From the NCBI GenBank assembly GCA_018332375.1, contig BOPV01000001.1:4154001-4218000 (forward strand): a DNA stretch of 64,000 nt, read 5' to 3'. This document shows, piece by piece, positions 25,768 to 33,826 of the stretch. The position numbers and the translations under genes were made by a program. The notes beneath the pieces are model-generated. The model saw only the letters and a list, made by a program, of their open reading frames with translations, searched no databases and was not told where the DNA came from. Origin of the DNA: Roseiterribacter gracilis. Its GTDB lineage: Bacteria > Pseudomonadota > Alphaproteobacteria > BOG-932 > Roseiterribacteraceae. Every line of letters starts with the position of its first letter. Position 1 is the stretch's first letter.

Positions 25768-25956
25768 TTTGCGCGCGCGGAATGTTCCATCGCCGTCTGC
25801 GTTTTTCGAACATGCGTGATTTCGCAGTTCAAATATGCACGCAACACCGTGTCGGCAAACTGAACACTCAACTGTAAGACATGCTGGAAAGCCTCACGCA
25901 GGCTCACTTGGCCCGCGGCTTGCGAAGAGCTGCTTGTCAAACTGTGGAGGTGAACA

Positions 25957-26535
25957 ATGTTTGCAAACAAGCTCAAGCTAACCGCGGCTGCCGCGGCGCT
26001 TGCGTTAGCCGGTGTCGCCGGTAGCGCACAAGCAGCGCCGATTGATCCCGGCAGTGGTTTCGCGATTGGTGCGGGCCTCACTGGTAGCATTGCCAATCAA
26101 TTCGATTTTCTGACCAACACGAATGGCGTTCTCGCCGTCAGCACCAGCGGTTCCTATGCTGGCCTGCTGACGATCGGTAGCGTGAAGGACATTCCGAGCT
26201 TCACCAGCTTCGCACCGATCACTGCCTTTCTTGATTTCGGCGGTGGTCTGACGGTGGACCTGAACTCGATCACGTCGGTGACGCATACGAGCGGCTCGAC
26301 GGGAACGGCTACAAAGGTGACCGGCGGCGCAACGTGCAACATCCCGGGTCGCGACCCGACGACGTGCTCGGTGATCCTGACCGGCAACAACAATCCGGCT
26401 GGCACCAGCCCGACCGTGTCGGGTTCGGTCAGCGTGGGTGGAACCGCAGTTCCGGAACCGGCCTCGGCCGCGTTGCTGGGCGGCGCGTTGTTGGGCCTCG
26501 GTGCGATCCGTCGGCGCAAGCAACAGCAGCGCTGA
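25957..26535 (+). CDS. PEP-CTERM sorting domain protein (tandem copy 2)
   Basis: A 192-residue exported protein: signal peptide MFANKLKLTAAAAALALAGV (cleavage near AQA-AP), a Gly/Ser/Thr-rich body, and the PEP-CTERM tail AVPEPASAALLGGALLGLGA plus IRRRKQQQR. TGGAGG lies 6-8 nt upstream of the ATG. It shares the SVKDIPSFTSFAPITAFLDF...SITSVTHT core with copy 1. Each copy has its own terminator, so each may have its own promoter; the 190 nt between them show no clear promoter boxes. Confidence 0.88.
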   Translation: MFANKLKLTAAAAALALAGVAGSAQAAPIDPGSGFAIGAGLTGSIANQFDFLTNTNGVLAVSTSGSYAGLLTIGSVKDIPSFTSFAPITAFLDFGGGLTVDLNSITSVTHTSGSTGTATKVTGGATCNIPGRDPTTCSVILTGNNNPAGTSPTVSGSVSVGGTAVPEPASAALLGGALLGLGAIRRRKQQQR

Positions 26536-26557
26536 TCGGTTCGAACGGACGTGATGC

Positions 26558-26588
26558 AGGGCCGGTCCTTGGGTGGACCGGCCCTTTG
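26558..26588 (+). terminator. Intrinsic terminator after PEP-CTERM gene 2
   Basis: An 11-bp stem AGGGCCGGTCC/GGACCGGCCCT with a 6-nt loop and a short TTTGT tail, 22 nt past the stop. The stem core is the same GGGCCGGTC as in the terminator of copy 1. Confidence 0.85.
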
Positions 26589-26603
26589 TCATATTCTGGG
26601 CCG

Positions 26604-26870
26604 ATGGAGATCAAACGGACTGTCGTGATTGCGGGTGTGCTGGCGGTGATCGTCGCCGGCACGGTTACGTACCTGGCGCAGGAACCGCCGATGGACGAGT
26701 CACAGACGCGCGCCTACGAAGCGCGCTGCATGACCGCCTACACCGAATGGCTGGCAAAAAAGCTGCCGTCGCCGCGCGAGCTGGTCGAATGCGAGAAGCA
26801 TTACACCGCCAAAGGCGACACGATTCAGGCCAGCTTTTTTGCATCCGCGCGCCGCGGGCGCGGCTCGTAA
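26604..26870 (+). CDS. Small hypothetical protein with N-terminal membrane anchor
   Basis: An 88-residue protein with one TM or signal anchor (VVIAGVLAVIVAGTVTYLA, about 7-25) followed by a charged soluble part with two cysteines (ARCMTAYTEWLAKKLPSPRE, ELVECEKHY). It starts 16 nt after the preceding terminator, so its promoter would have to overlap that hairpin or use read-through. No family recognised. Confidence 0.55.
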   Translation: MEIKRTVVIAGVLAVIVAGTVTYLAQEPPMDESQTRAYEARCMTAYTEWLAKKLPSPRELVECEKHYTAKGDTIQASFFASARRGRGS

Positions 26871-26997
26871 ATCACGGTTAAGACCAGCGCGAACGGAGGA
26901 GGGCGGCCATGCAGGGCCGCACGATCTTCCGTTTACGGCACATCGCCATCTTCTTCTGACCGCACCCAGCCGGGTGCGTTCACCCTAGGAGAAGACG

Positions 26998-27972
26998 ATG
27001 TCTTTCATGCTCGAACACGCGCCTGCCGCCGCCGAAGCGGCGCGCCGTCATGGCCTGCGCGTGGTGGCGGGTTGTGTGCTTGCCGGCGTCGTGATCAGTG
27101 CCGCGGCCGGTAGCTATTTCGTCGTTCAACCAACCGAACAAGCCGGCGTGCGCCGGTTCGGTAACGTGATCTCCGCCGCACCGGTTGGTCCGGGCCTGCA
27201 CTGGAAGGCCCCGTTCATTGACCATGTCGACAAGGTGCAAACCTCGCTCAACAGCGTGCTGGTCGATCGCCTCGTCGTGCACACGATCGACAACCAGCCG
27301 GTGACCTTGGCGGTTGCCGTGTCCTACACCGTGCCGCGCGATGCGGTGTTCCATCTTCTCTACGAGATCGGTCGCGCCGGCGTGCACGACATCGACGAGA
27401 ATCTCAGCCGCATCGTGCGCGACCGCGCGTCGAAAGTGTTCGCGCAACAAAACACGACCACGATTTCGGAGAGCCGCCAGCGTCTGTCCGATCTGCTGCG
27501 TACGACTTTGTCGCACGACCTGCGCCAGCTCTATGGCGTCGAGGTCGCCGACCTGCAGATCGCGTCGATCACCTACTCGGACAGTTTCCGCGCGTCGGTC
27601 GAAGCGGCGGTGAAAGCCAAGAACGACGCGATCGCAGCCGAGAACACGGTGACGCGCGTGCGCTATGAAGGCGAGCAGCGCAAAGTGCAGGCGCAGGCCG
27701 ATGCAGTTGCGCGCGTGACCGAAGCCGAAGCGGCGCAGAAAGTGCGCGTGCTGGGCGCCGAAGCAGAAGCAAAGCAGATCGAGCTGCGCGGCGCGGCCGA
27801 AGCGAAAAGTCTCGAAGTCGTCGGCCAGGCGCTGGCGCGCAACCCGTCGCTGGTCAGCTACACCGTCGCCAAAGCCTATAAGGGCGACGTGCCCCAAGTG
27901 GTTGGCGCCGGCGGGCAGGGCGGCATCGGCACCTATCTGCTGGGGCAGTTGCCGGCGGTCGCGGCGAAATAG
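26998..27972 (+). CDS. SPFH/Band 7 domain protein (HflK/stomatin-like)
   Basis: A 324-residue protein with an N-terminal TM (LRVVAGCVLAGVVISAAAGS, about 19-40) and a Band 7 domain (TEQAGVRRFGNVISAAPVGP; ERY/R-type region SYTVPRDAVFHLLYEIGRAG). A long Ala/Glu-rich coiled coil (about 200-275) and a Gly-rich tail follow. SPFH proteins oligomerise at membranes and in HflK/HflC form modulate FtsH proteolysis. Only one subunit is present, so a stomatin/prohibitin-like role is also possible. AGGAGA lies about 6 nt upstream of the ATG. Confidence 0.88.
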   Translation: MSFMLEHAPAAAEAARRHGLRVVAGCVLAGVVISAAAGSYFVVQPTEQAGVRRFGNVISAAPVGPGLHWKAPFIDHVDKVQTSLNSVLVDRLVVHTIDNQPVTLAVAVSYTVPRDAVFHLLYEIGRAGVHDIDENLSRIVRDRASKVFAQQNTTTISESRQRLSDLLRTTLSHDLRQLYGVEVADLQIASITYSDSFRASVEAAVKAKNDAIAAENTVTRVRYEGEQRKVQAQADAVARVTEAEAAQKVRVLGAEAEAKQIELRGAAEAKSLEVVGQALARNPSLVSYTVAKAYKGDVPQVVGAGGQGGIGTYLLGQLPAVAAK

Positions 27973-28033
27973 CTTCGAGCGTGCGGGCCGCGTCTCGGGT
28001 GACCCGGGGCGCGGCTTGCGCTAAGCCGGCAGC

Positions 28034-28660
28034 ATGCAATTCGACTTCGACAAGCTGGCTTCGCGCGACCGCTACAAGCTGCTGGTTTCGACCGTGCTGC
28101 CGCGGCCGATCGGCTTCACCACCACCGTCGATCGTGACGGCGTCGTCAACGCGGCGCCGTTCAGCTTCTTCAATGCGCTGGCCGAAGAGCCACCGTTGCT
28201 GGTGCTGGGGCTGCAGGCCGCCAGCGGCAAAGCCAAAGACACGGCGCGCAACATCACCGAGACCGGCGAGTTCGTCGTGAATACGGTCAGCGAGTCGATC
28301 GCCGAGGCGATGAATATCTGCGCCATCGATTTCCCGCCCGAGATCGACGAGCTGCAGCAAGCCGGCTTGACCGCCGCGCCAAGCTTGAAAGTGCGGCCGC
28401 CACGCGTTGCGGAATCACCCTCGTCGTTCGAATGCAAATTGTGGAAGTCGATCGAAGTCGGCAGCGCCGGCCTGATCGTGTTGGGCGAAGTCGTCGCCAT
28501 GCATATCGCGGATGAATTCGTCGACGCCGAGAAACTGCATGTTGCAGCCGAACGCATGCGGCTGGTCGGGCGCATGCACGGGCGTGGCGTCTATGCCCGG
28601 ACCAGTGACTTGTTCGAGATCCATCGCGTCACCTATGACGCGTGGAAGGCCAAACCCTAA
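28034..28660 (+). CDS. Flavin reductase-like / FMN-binding split-barrel protein
   Basis: A 208-residue protein of the flavin reductase-like domain family. FMN-site segments: LVSTVLPRPIGFTTTVDRDG, VVNAAPFSFFNALAEEPPLL, KAKDTARNITETGEFVVNTV, and the C-terminal GVYARTSDLFEIHR. Family members bind FMN in split-barrel dimers and act as NAD(P)H:flavin reductases or as flavoproteins of unknown role. No SD is obvious. It stands between the SPFH gene and the convergent response regulator. Confidence 0.85.
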   Translation: MQFDFDKLASRDRYKLLVSTVLPRPIGFTTTVDRDGVVNAAPFSFFNALAEEPPLLVLGLQAASGKAKDTARNITETGEFVVNTVSESIAEAMNICAIDFPPEIDELQQAGLTAAPSLKVRPPRVAESPSSFECKLWKSIEVGSAGLIVLGEVVAMHIADEFVDAEKLHVAAERMRLVGRMHGRGVYARTSDLFEIHRVTYDAWKAKP

Positions 28661-28679
28661 CGGGCGCTAGCTATCTATT

Positions 28680-29108
28680 TTATCGCGCGGAACGCGCGGC
28701 GCGGCGGTAGGGCGGCGCGTCGGCCGGTGGGACGCCGGCGCTGAGATCGCGGCGCAGCGGGATTCGCGCCAGCGCTTCTTCCATCTGCGAGGACACAAAC
28801 GGCTTGGCGAGCACCGCGTCGGCCGCTTCGGACGCGAAGTCCTTCAACGTGCCTTGCAGAAAACCACTGATGATCACCGCGCGCAGGCCGAATCGGTGGC
28901 GCAGCTCGCGGGTCAGCGAGATGCCGTCGATACCGGGGCCGAGATTCACGTCGACGATGGCGACGTCGAAATTCTTCGAGCGCGCTTTGACCAACGCGTC
29001 GGTTGCGTTCTGAACCGCGACAACCGTGTGTCCCAGCGTTTCCAGCATGTCGCGCAACGTAACGCCGACGCTGCGCTCATCATCGATCACCAAGATTCGC
29101 AAGGACAT
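28680..29108 (-). CDS. Single-domain response regulator (CheY-like receiver)
   Basis: A 142-residue receiver domain: acidic pocket VIDDE (D9-D10), phosphoacceptor D53 in IVDVNLGPGI, and conserved K near 106 in AVLAKPF. No output domain; a basic tail of about 20 residues follows. Single-domain receivers relay phosphate to partner proteins or bind targets directly. No histidine kinase lies nearby. The start at 29108 (MSLRILVIDDE) is preferred; an in-frame ATG at 29120 is also possible. Confidence 0.88.
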   Translation of the reverse strand: MSLRILVIDDERSVGVTLRDMLETLGHTVVAVQNATDALVKARSKNFDVAIVDVNLGPGIDGISLTRELRHRFGLRAVIISGFLQGTLKDFASEAADAVLAKPFVSSQMEEALARIPLRRDLSAGVPPADAPPYRRAARSAR

Positions 29109-29176
29109 GGCCCCGACCATAGGGGATATAGCGGCGAATGAGTAGCTACTGCGTGCCCATCAAGCGGGCGCGGGAA

Positions 29177-30076
29177 TTACGCGCCGCGCTCTTTTACGTA
29201 GGGAATGCCGAGCGCTTTTGGCATCCCGCCGCCTTTGCCCACCAGCGCCAACACCAGCACAGTCAGAATGTAGGGCAGCGCGCCGACAAACTGGCTGGGC
29301 AGGATTCGCACGGTCTGCAATTGCGCCTGCGCCGCGTCGGCGAAGGCAAAGAGCAAGCACGCGAGCATCGTCGGCACCGGCGCCCAACGACCGAAGATCA
29401 GCGCCGCAATCGCGAGATAGCCTTTGCCCGCGGTCATATCGCGCGAGAAGCCCGCATTGGCGGCCATCGATAGATACGCACCGGCCAGACCCGCAAGCGC
29501 GCCATTCACCAGCAGCGCCTGATAGCGCAGCCGCGCGACCGGCAGGCCCGCCGTGTCGACCGCGTAGGGATTTTCACCGACCGCGCGCAACCGCAGCCCC
29601 CAGCCGGTGCGATACAGCAACCAACCGGTCGCCGGTACAGCCAGGAAGGCGAAGAAGGTGAGCGCGTTGTTACCCAACGCAACATTCAGGAAGCGCTGCG
29701 CGGGGCCAAGCTGGGGCGTCTGTCCGCCCAACGCGAAGATCGCCTGCGCGACGGTTGGGATCAGACCCGCCATGGCGATATTGATCGCCATGCCGGCGAC
29801 GACCTGGTTGCCGCGATGCGTAACCGTTGCGAAGCCGTGCAGCAACGACAGGACAATGCCGGTGAGGATCGCGCCCAACGCGCCGACCCAGACGCTGCCC
29901 GTGACCGATGCGACGGCTGCACCAGCAAACGCGCCCGCCAGCATCTTGCCTTCGAGCGACAGGTCGATGACACCCGACCGTTCGGCGTAGAGACCGGCCA
30001 AGGCAGCGAGCAGCAGCGGCGTCGCGAGACGGATTGCAGCCGCGACCAACAGCAGGATTTGCGTTGCGGTTTCCAT
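29177..30076 (-). CDS. BMP-type ABC importer permease, second subunit (NupQ/YufQ-like)
   Basis: A 299-residue permease of the BPD_transp_2 family with about eight to nine TM helices. Family segments: IRLATPLLLAALAGLYAERS, GVIDLSLEGKMLAGAFAGAA and GKGYLAIAALIFGRWAPVPT. It is the last gene of the nucleotidase-BMP-ATPase-permease-permease operon and overlaps the preceding permease stop by 1 bp. Relatives import nucleosides. Confidence 0.92.
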   Translation of the reverse strand: METATQILLLVAAAIRLATPLLLAALAGLYAERSGVIDLSLEGKMLAGAFAGAAVASVTGSVWVGALGAILTGIVLSLLHGFATVTHRGNQVVAGMAINIAMAGLIPTVAQAIFALGGQTPQLGPAQRFLNVALGNNALTFFAFLAVPATGWLLYRTGWGLRLRAVGENPYAVDTAGLPVARLRYQALLVNGALAGLAGAYLSMAANAGFSRDMTAGKGYLAIAALIFGRWAPVPTMLACLLFAFADAAQAQLQTVRILPSQFVGALPYILTVLVLALVGKGGGMPKALGIPYVKERGA

Positions 30077-31194
30077 TACAGCGCTCCTGCCTGAGCTGCC
30101 GCAGGGGACTGCGTCAGCAGCCGCGTAATAAATTTGCGGAACAGCGACGGCAGCGCGCCGCAGAACAGGATCAGCACGCCTTGGATCAGGCGTACGACTT
30201 CGCGATTGATCATCGGCATGTCGATGACGAGATCGAGACTGCCTTGCGCCAAGGCCGCAAACAGAACCGAGGCCAGCACCAGACCGATGGCGCTTTCGCG
30301 CGCCATCAACGCAACCGCGATGCCGACGAAGCCGGCGCCGGCGGGAAAGTCGAGGATCAGGCGTTTGTGCACGCCCATCACTTCGTTGACCGCAACCAGC
30401 CCGACCAGCGCGCCCGAGATCAACATGGTTCGCAGGATCACCGCGCCGGGATCGATGCCGGCATAACGCGCCGCGTTGGGATTGGCGCCGACGACGCGCG
30501 TCTCATAGCCCCACACGGTGCGGAACATGAACGTCCAGGTGCAAGCGACCGCAAGCAGCGCCACCAGCAACGACAGGTTGGCGGGTGAATGCGCGATCTT
30601 GATTCCGACCAGCGCAAGAATCTCGTGCAGCGCCGGCATGATTGCCTGCGGTGCAAAGGAGCGCGTCTCGGGCGAGCCGCCGCCCGGTGCCAACAACCAA
30701 TTGTTCAGCAGGTACGTCATCAACGCACCGGCGATGAAATTGAACATGATCGTGGTGACGACGACATGCGTTTGCCGGCGCGCTTGCAGATAGCCCGGAA
30801 TCGCAGCCCAGCCGGCGCCAAACACAGCCGCCGAGATCATCGCCAGCGGCAGCAGCAGGATCGGCGGCAACGTGTCGAGGAAGAGACAGGGCAAGGCAGC
30901 GCCAAGCCCGCCGAGATAGGCCTGGCCTTCACCGCCGATATTGAAGATGCCGGCCTTCAACGCGACCCACACGGCCAATCCCGCGAACATGTAGCTGGTC
31001 GCGTAATACAGCGTGTAGCCGATCGCTTCGGGATAGCCGAAGGCGCCGTAGACAAGAATGCCGAACGCCTCGATCGGGTCGGCACCGATGACGGCAAGCA
31101 CGATGCCCGCAACCGCAAAGGCTGCAATCAACGCGCTGGCAACCACGGCAACTTCAATGCCCGCACGACGTGCGGGCGTAATCTCACTGCTCAA
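30076..31194 (-). CDS. BMP-type ABC importer permease, first subunit (NupP/YufP-like)
   Basis: A 372-residue BPD_transp_2 permease with about ten TM helices. FNIGGEGQAYLGGLGAALPC is the family hallmark, and YETRVVGANPNAARYAGIDP is the coupling loop. The start is TTG at 31194 with GAGGG about 9 nt upstream; the ATPase stop is 12 bp away. It forms the heterodimeric channel with the next permease. Confidence 0.91.
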   Translation of the reverse strand: MSSEITPARRAGIEVAVVASALIAAFAVAGIVLAVIGADPIEAFGILVYGAFGYPEAIGYTLYYATSYMFAGLAVWVALKAGIFNIGGEGQAYLGGLGAALPCLFLDTLPPILLLPLAMISAAVFGAGWAAIPGYLQARRQTHVVVTTIMFNFIAGALMTYLLNNWLLAPGGGSPETRSFAPQAIMPALHEILALVGIKIAHSPANLSLLVALLAVACTWTFMFRTVWGYETRVVGANPNAARYAGIDPGAVILRTMLISGALVGLVAVNEVMGVHKRLILDFPAGAGFVGIAVALMARESAIGLVLASVLFAALAQGSLDLVIDMPMINREVVRLIQGVLILFCGALPSLFRKFITRLLTQSPAAAQAGAL

Positions 31195-31206
31195 CTCTTT
31201 TGTCCC

Positions 31207-32730
31207 TCACGCGGCAACCGGCTTTTCCGTAACGCCGCCCATCATCAATCCCAGACGTTCATCGGTCGCGTCTTCAGGCGCGAGTTCACCGATCAATTTT
31301 CCGCCGCTCATCACCAGGATCCGGTCAGCAAGCGACACGAGCTGATCCAGTTCGCTCGAAACGAGCAGCACGGCGCCGCCGCGATCGCGCAGATCGATCA
31401 GCCGCGCATAAATGAATTCGATCGCGCCGACATCGACGCCGCGCGTCGGCTGGCCGATCAGCAACAGATCGGGGTTGCACTCCATCTCGCGCGCCAACAC
31501 CAGCTTTTGCTGGTTGCCACCCGAGAAGCCGCGCGTTGGCCAGGCCGGATCGGGCGGGCGCACGTCGAAACGGCGCATACGATCTTCGCAATGGGCGCGC
31601 ACCGCACGCCGCGACAGCAATCCGTTGCGACGCAGTGCAGGATCGTTGTGACGGCCAAGGATGGCCGTATCCTGCGCCGCGAATTCCTGCACCAGCCCGT
31701 CGCGCTGCCGGTCTTCGGGCACGTGCGCGATGCCGGCATCGCGCATATGCGCAGCGTCACGCCGCGCAACTTGCGCGCCTTTCCAAGCCAGCCCGCCCGC
31801 CGATGGCAGCAAGCCTGCAATTGCGTGCAGCAATTCCGACTGGCCATTGCCCGCGACGCCGGCAATGCCGACGATCTCGCCGCGCCGCACATGGAACGAC
31901 ACGTCGCTGAAATTGCGGCCGGTGAGACCGCTGAGTTCAAGCAAGGTTTCGCCGGGATTGGCGGGGCCTTTTTCGACGCGCAGCAGCACCGGGCGGCCGA
32001 CCATCATTTCGGCGAGCTTGGCTTCGTCGACGCTGCTGGTCGCAACATCGCCGACGACTTGCCCTTGGCGCATTACCGTGACGCGATCGGTGAGCCGCGT
32101 GATTTCTTCCAGCTTGTGCGTGATGACCAGGATGGTGCGGCCGTGATCGCGTAGGCGGCGCAACGCATCGAACAGACGTTCGGTGTCGTGCGGCGTCAAC
32201 ACGCTGGTCGGTTCGTCGAGGATGAGAATCTGTACGTCGCGGAACAGCGCCTTCAGGATTTCGACCTGCTGGCGCGCGCCGACTTCGAGATCGGCAACGC
32301 GCGCATCGAGCGGCAACGACAGGCCGGTTTCTAGCATCAACCGTTCGAGCTTGGTCGTCGCTTCGCGTTCGGTATTGGCAAGCCGTCCCGAAGGTGCGGT
32401 GCCTAGCACGATATTTTCCAGCACCGTCATCGGTTCGACCAGCATGTAGTGCTGGTGCACCATGCCGATGCCGGCGGCGATCGCATCGTCGGGCGAGGTG
32501 ATGTTGCGGGCAGTGCCGTCGACTTTGATCTCGCCCGCATCGGCGCGATGAAAGCCGTAGACGAGATTCATCAAGGTCGATTTGCCGGCGCCGTTTTCAC
32601 CGACGATGCCGTGGATGCTGCTTTTGGCGACGGTGAAGGACACGCCGCGTACGGCGCGTACAGCGCCGAAGCTTTTTTGCACGTCGACGAGTTCGAGCGC
32701 CGGGATCTGCGACGCTGTTTGGTCGGTCAT
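31207..32730 (-). CDS. BMP-type ABC importer ATPase with two nucleotide-binding domains (NupO/YufO-like)
   Basis: A 507-residue tandem ATPase. NBD1 has Walker A GENGAGKSTL, the MVHQHYMLVEPMTVLENIVL Q-loop region and Walker B ILILDEPTSVLTP. NBD2 has a degenerate Walker A region (GVAGNGQSEL), signature FSGGNQQKLVLARE and LLLIGQPTRGVDVGAIEFIY, where Q replaces the catalytic acidic residue as usual for this family. Thus only NBD1 is expected to hydrolyse ATP fully. The start at 32730 (MTDQTASQ) is chosen; an in-frame extension to 32844 overlaps the BMP gene. Confidence 0.93.
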   Translation of the reverse strand: MTDQTASQIPALELVDVQKSFGAVRAVRGVSFTVAKSSIHGIVGENGAGKSTLMNLVYGFHRADAGEIKVDGTARNITSPDDAIAAGIGMVHQHYMLVEPMTVLENIVLGTAPSGRLANTEREATTKLERLMLETGLSLPLDARVADLEVGARQQVEILKALFRDVQILILDEPTSVLTPHDTERLFDALRRLRDHGRTILVITHKLEEITRLTDRVTVMRQGQVVGDVATSSVDEAKLAEMMVGRPVLLRVEKGPANPGETLLELSGLTGRNFSDVSFHVRRGEIVGIAGVAGNGQSELLHAIAGLLPSAGGLAWKGAQVARRDAAHMRDAGIAHVPEDRQRDGLVQEFAAQDTAILGRHNDPALRRNGLLSRRAVRAHCEDRMRRFDVRPPDPAWPTRGFSGGNQQKLVLAREMECNPDLLLIGQPTRGVDVGAIEFIYARLIDLRDRGGAVLLVSSELDQLVSLADRILVMSGGKLIGELAPEDATDERLGLMMGGVTEKPVAA

Positions 32731-32762
32731 ACGATTGGGTTCGCGGAGAAGAGTGTCAGGAA

Positions 32763-33764
32763 TCAATTCGTGCACGCTGCGTTGCTGCACGTTTCCGAAA
32801 CTTTTATTTTGCCGGCGACGATGTCGGCCGTCGCTTGTTTGCAACGTTCTTCCATCTCGGCGGTGATCAGCGGGCGGTTATATTGGTCGAGCGCCCAACC
32901 CACCGCGTCGGCGGCAAGGCCAAGGTCGCGCGTGCCGGGTTGCCAGCTTCCATCGCGCGCGCTGGTGAAAGCTTCGCCGACGACTTTGTCGATGCGCTTC
33001 ACCATCGAGGTCAGCATCGTCCCCGGCTGCACGTAATTCTGGTTGGAGTCGACGCCGATCGCGTATTTGCCCGCGTCTTTCGCGGCCTGGTACACGCCGA
33101 GGCCGGTGCCGCCGGCAGCGGCGTAGATCACGTCGACGCCACGACCGAATTGCGCCTTCGCCAATTCGGCGCCGCGCGTCGGATCGTTCCAGGCTTCGGG
33201 CGTCGTGCCGGTCATGTTTTCCAGCACTTCGATTTTCGGATTCACGTACAGCGCGCCCTGGCGATAGCCGGCGGCGAACTTGCGGATCAGCGGAATATCC
33301 ATGCCGCCGACAAAACCGACTTTGCCGGTTTGCGATTTCATCGCCGCCAGCATGCCGACCAGGAACGAACCTTCCTGTTCGCGCATCACCACCGACTGCA
33401 CGTTCGGCGCATCAACGATGGCGTCGATGACGGTGAATTTCGTGTTGGGGAATTCTTTCGCGACGGTCGCAACCGCCGGACCTTGGCTGAAGCCGATTGC
33501 AATCACGATCGCAGCACCACGACGCGCCAGCTGCCGCAACGCCTGTTCGCGCTGCACCGGGCTGGTGACTTCGAATTCGCGGTAGGCGATGCCGTTTTCC
33601 TTGCGCCACGCCTCGGCGCCTTCATACGCCATCTGGTTGAAGCTTTTGTCGAACTTGCCGCCCATGTCGAACACGATCGCGGGCATGAAGTCGGCAGCCG
33701 TGACGGCGGCCGGCGCCAACGCCAGCAGAACGAGCATCAGGACGGGCGACAGAAGGCGATGCAT
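32763..33764 (-). CDS. BMP-family ABC substrate-binding protein (nucleoside-type)
   Basis: A 333-residue periplasmic binding protein. The signal peptide MHRLLSPVLMLVLLALAPAA is cleaved near TAA-DF. The BMP core includes PAIVFDMGGKFDKSFNQMAY, FVGGMDIPLIRKFAAGYRQG, VDVIYAAAGGTGLGVYQAAK, YAIGVDSNQNYVQPGTMLTS and a C-terminal Cys-containing tail. There is no lipobox, so it is a soluble periplasmic protein, unlike the lipoproteins of Gram-positives. BMP proteins mostly bind purine nucleosides. Its neighbours are the transporter genes and a 5'-nucleotidase. Confidence 0.92.
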   Translation of the reverse strand: MHRLLSPVLMLVLLALAPAAVTAADFMPAIVFDMGGKFDKSFNQMAYEGAEAWRKENGIAYREFEVTSPVQREQALRQLARRGAAIVIAIGFSQGPAVATVAKEFPNTKFTVIDAIVDAPNVQSVVMREQEGSFLVGMLAAMKSQTGKVGFVGGMDIPLIRKFAAGYRQGALYVNPKIEVLENMTGTTPEAWNDPTRGAELAKAQFGRGVDVIYAAAGGTGLGVYQAAKDAGKYAIGVDSNQNYVQPGTMLTSMVKRIDKVVGEAFTSARDGSWQPGTRDLGLAADAVGWALDQYNRPLITAEMEERCKQATADIVAGKIKVSETCSNAACTN

Positions 33765-33826
33765 GTGGAGAAGGGTCCGGCTAAGGCGAAGAACGCGCAC
33801 AGTAGCACTGGGTCGCACGCCGCCCG

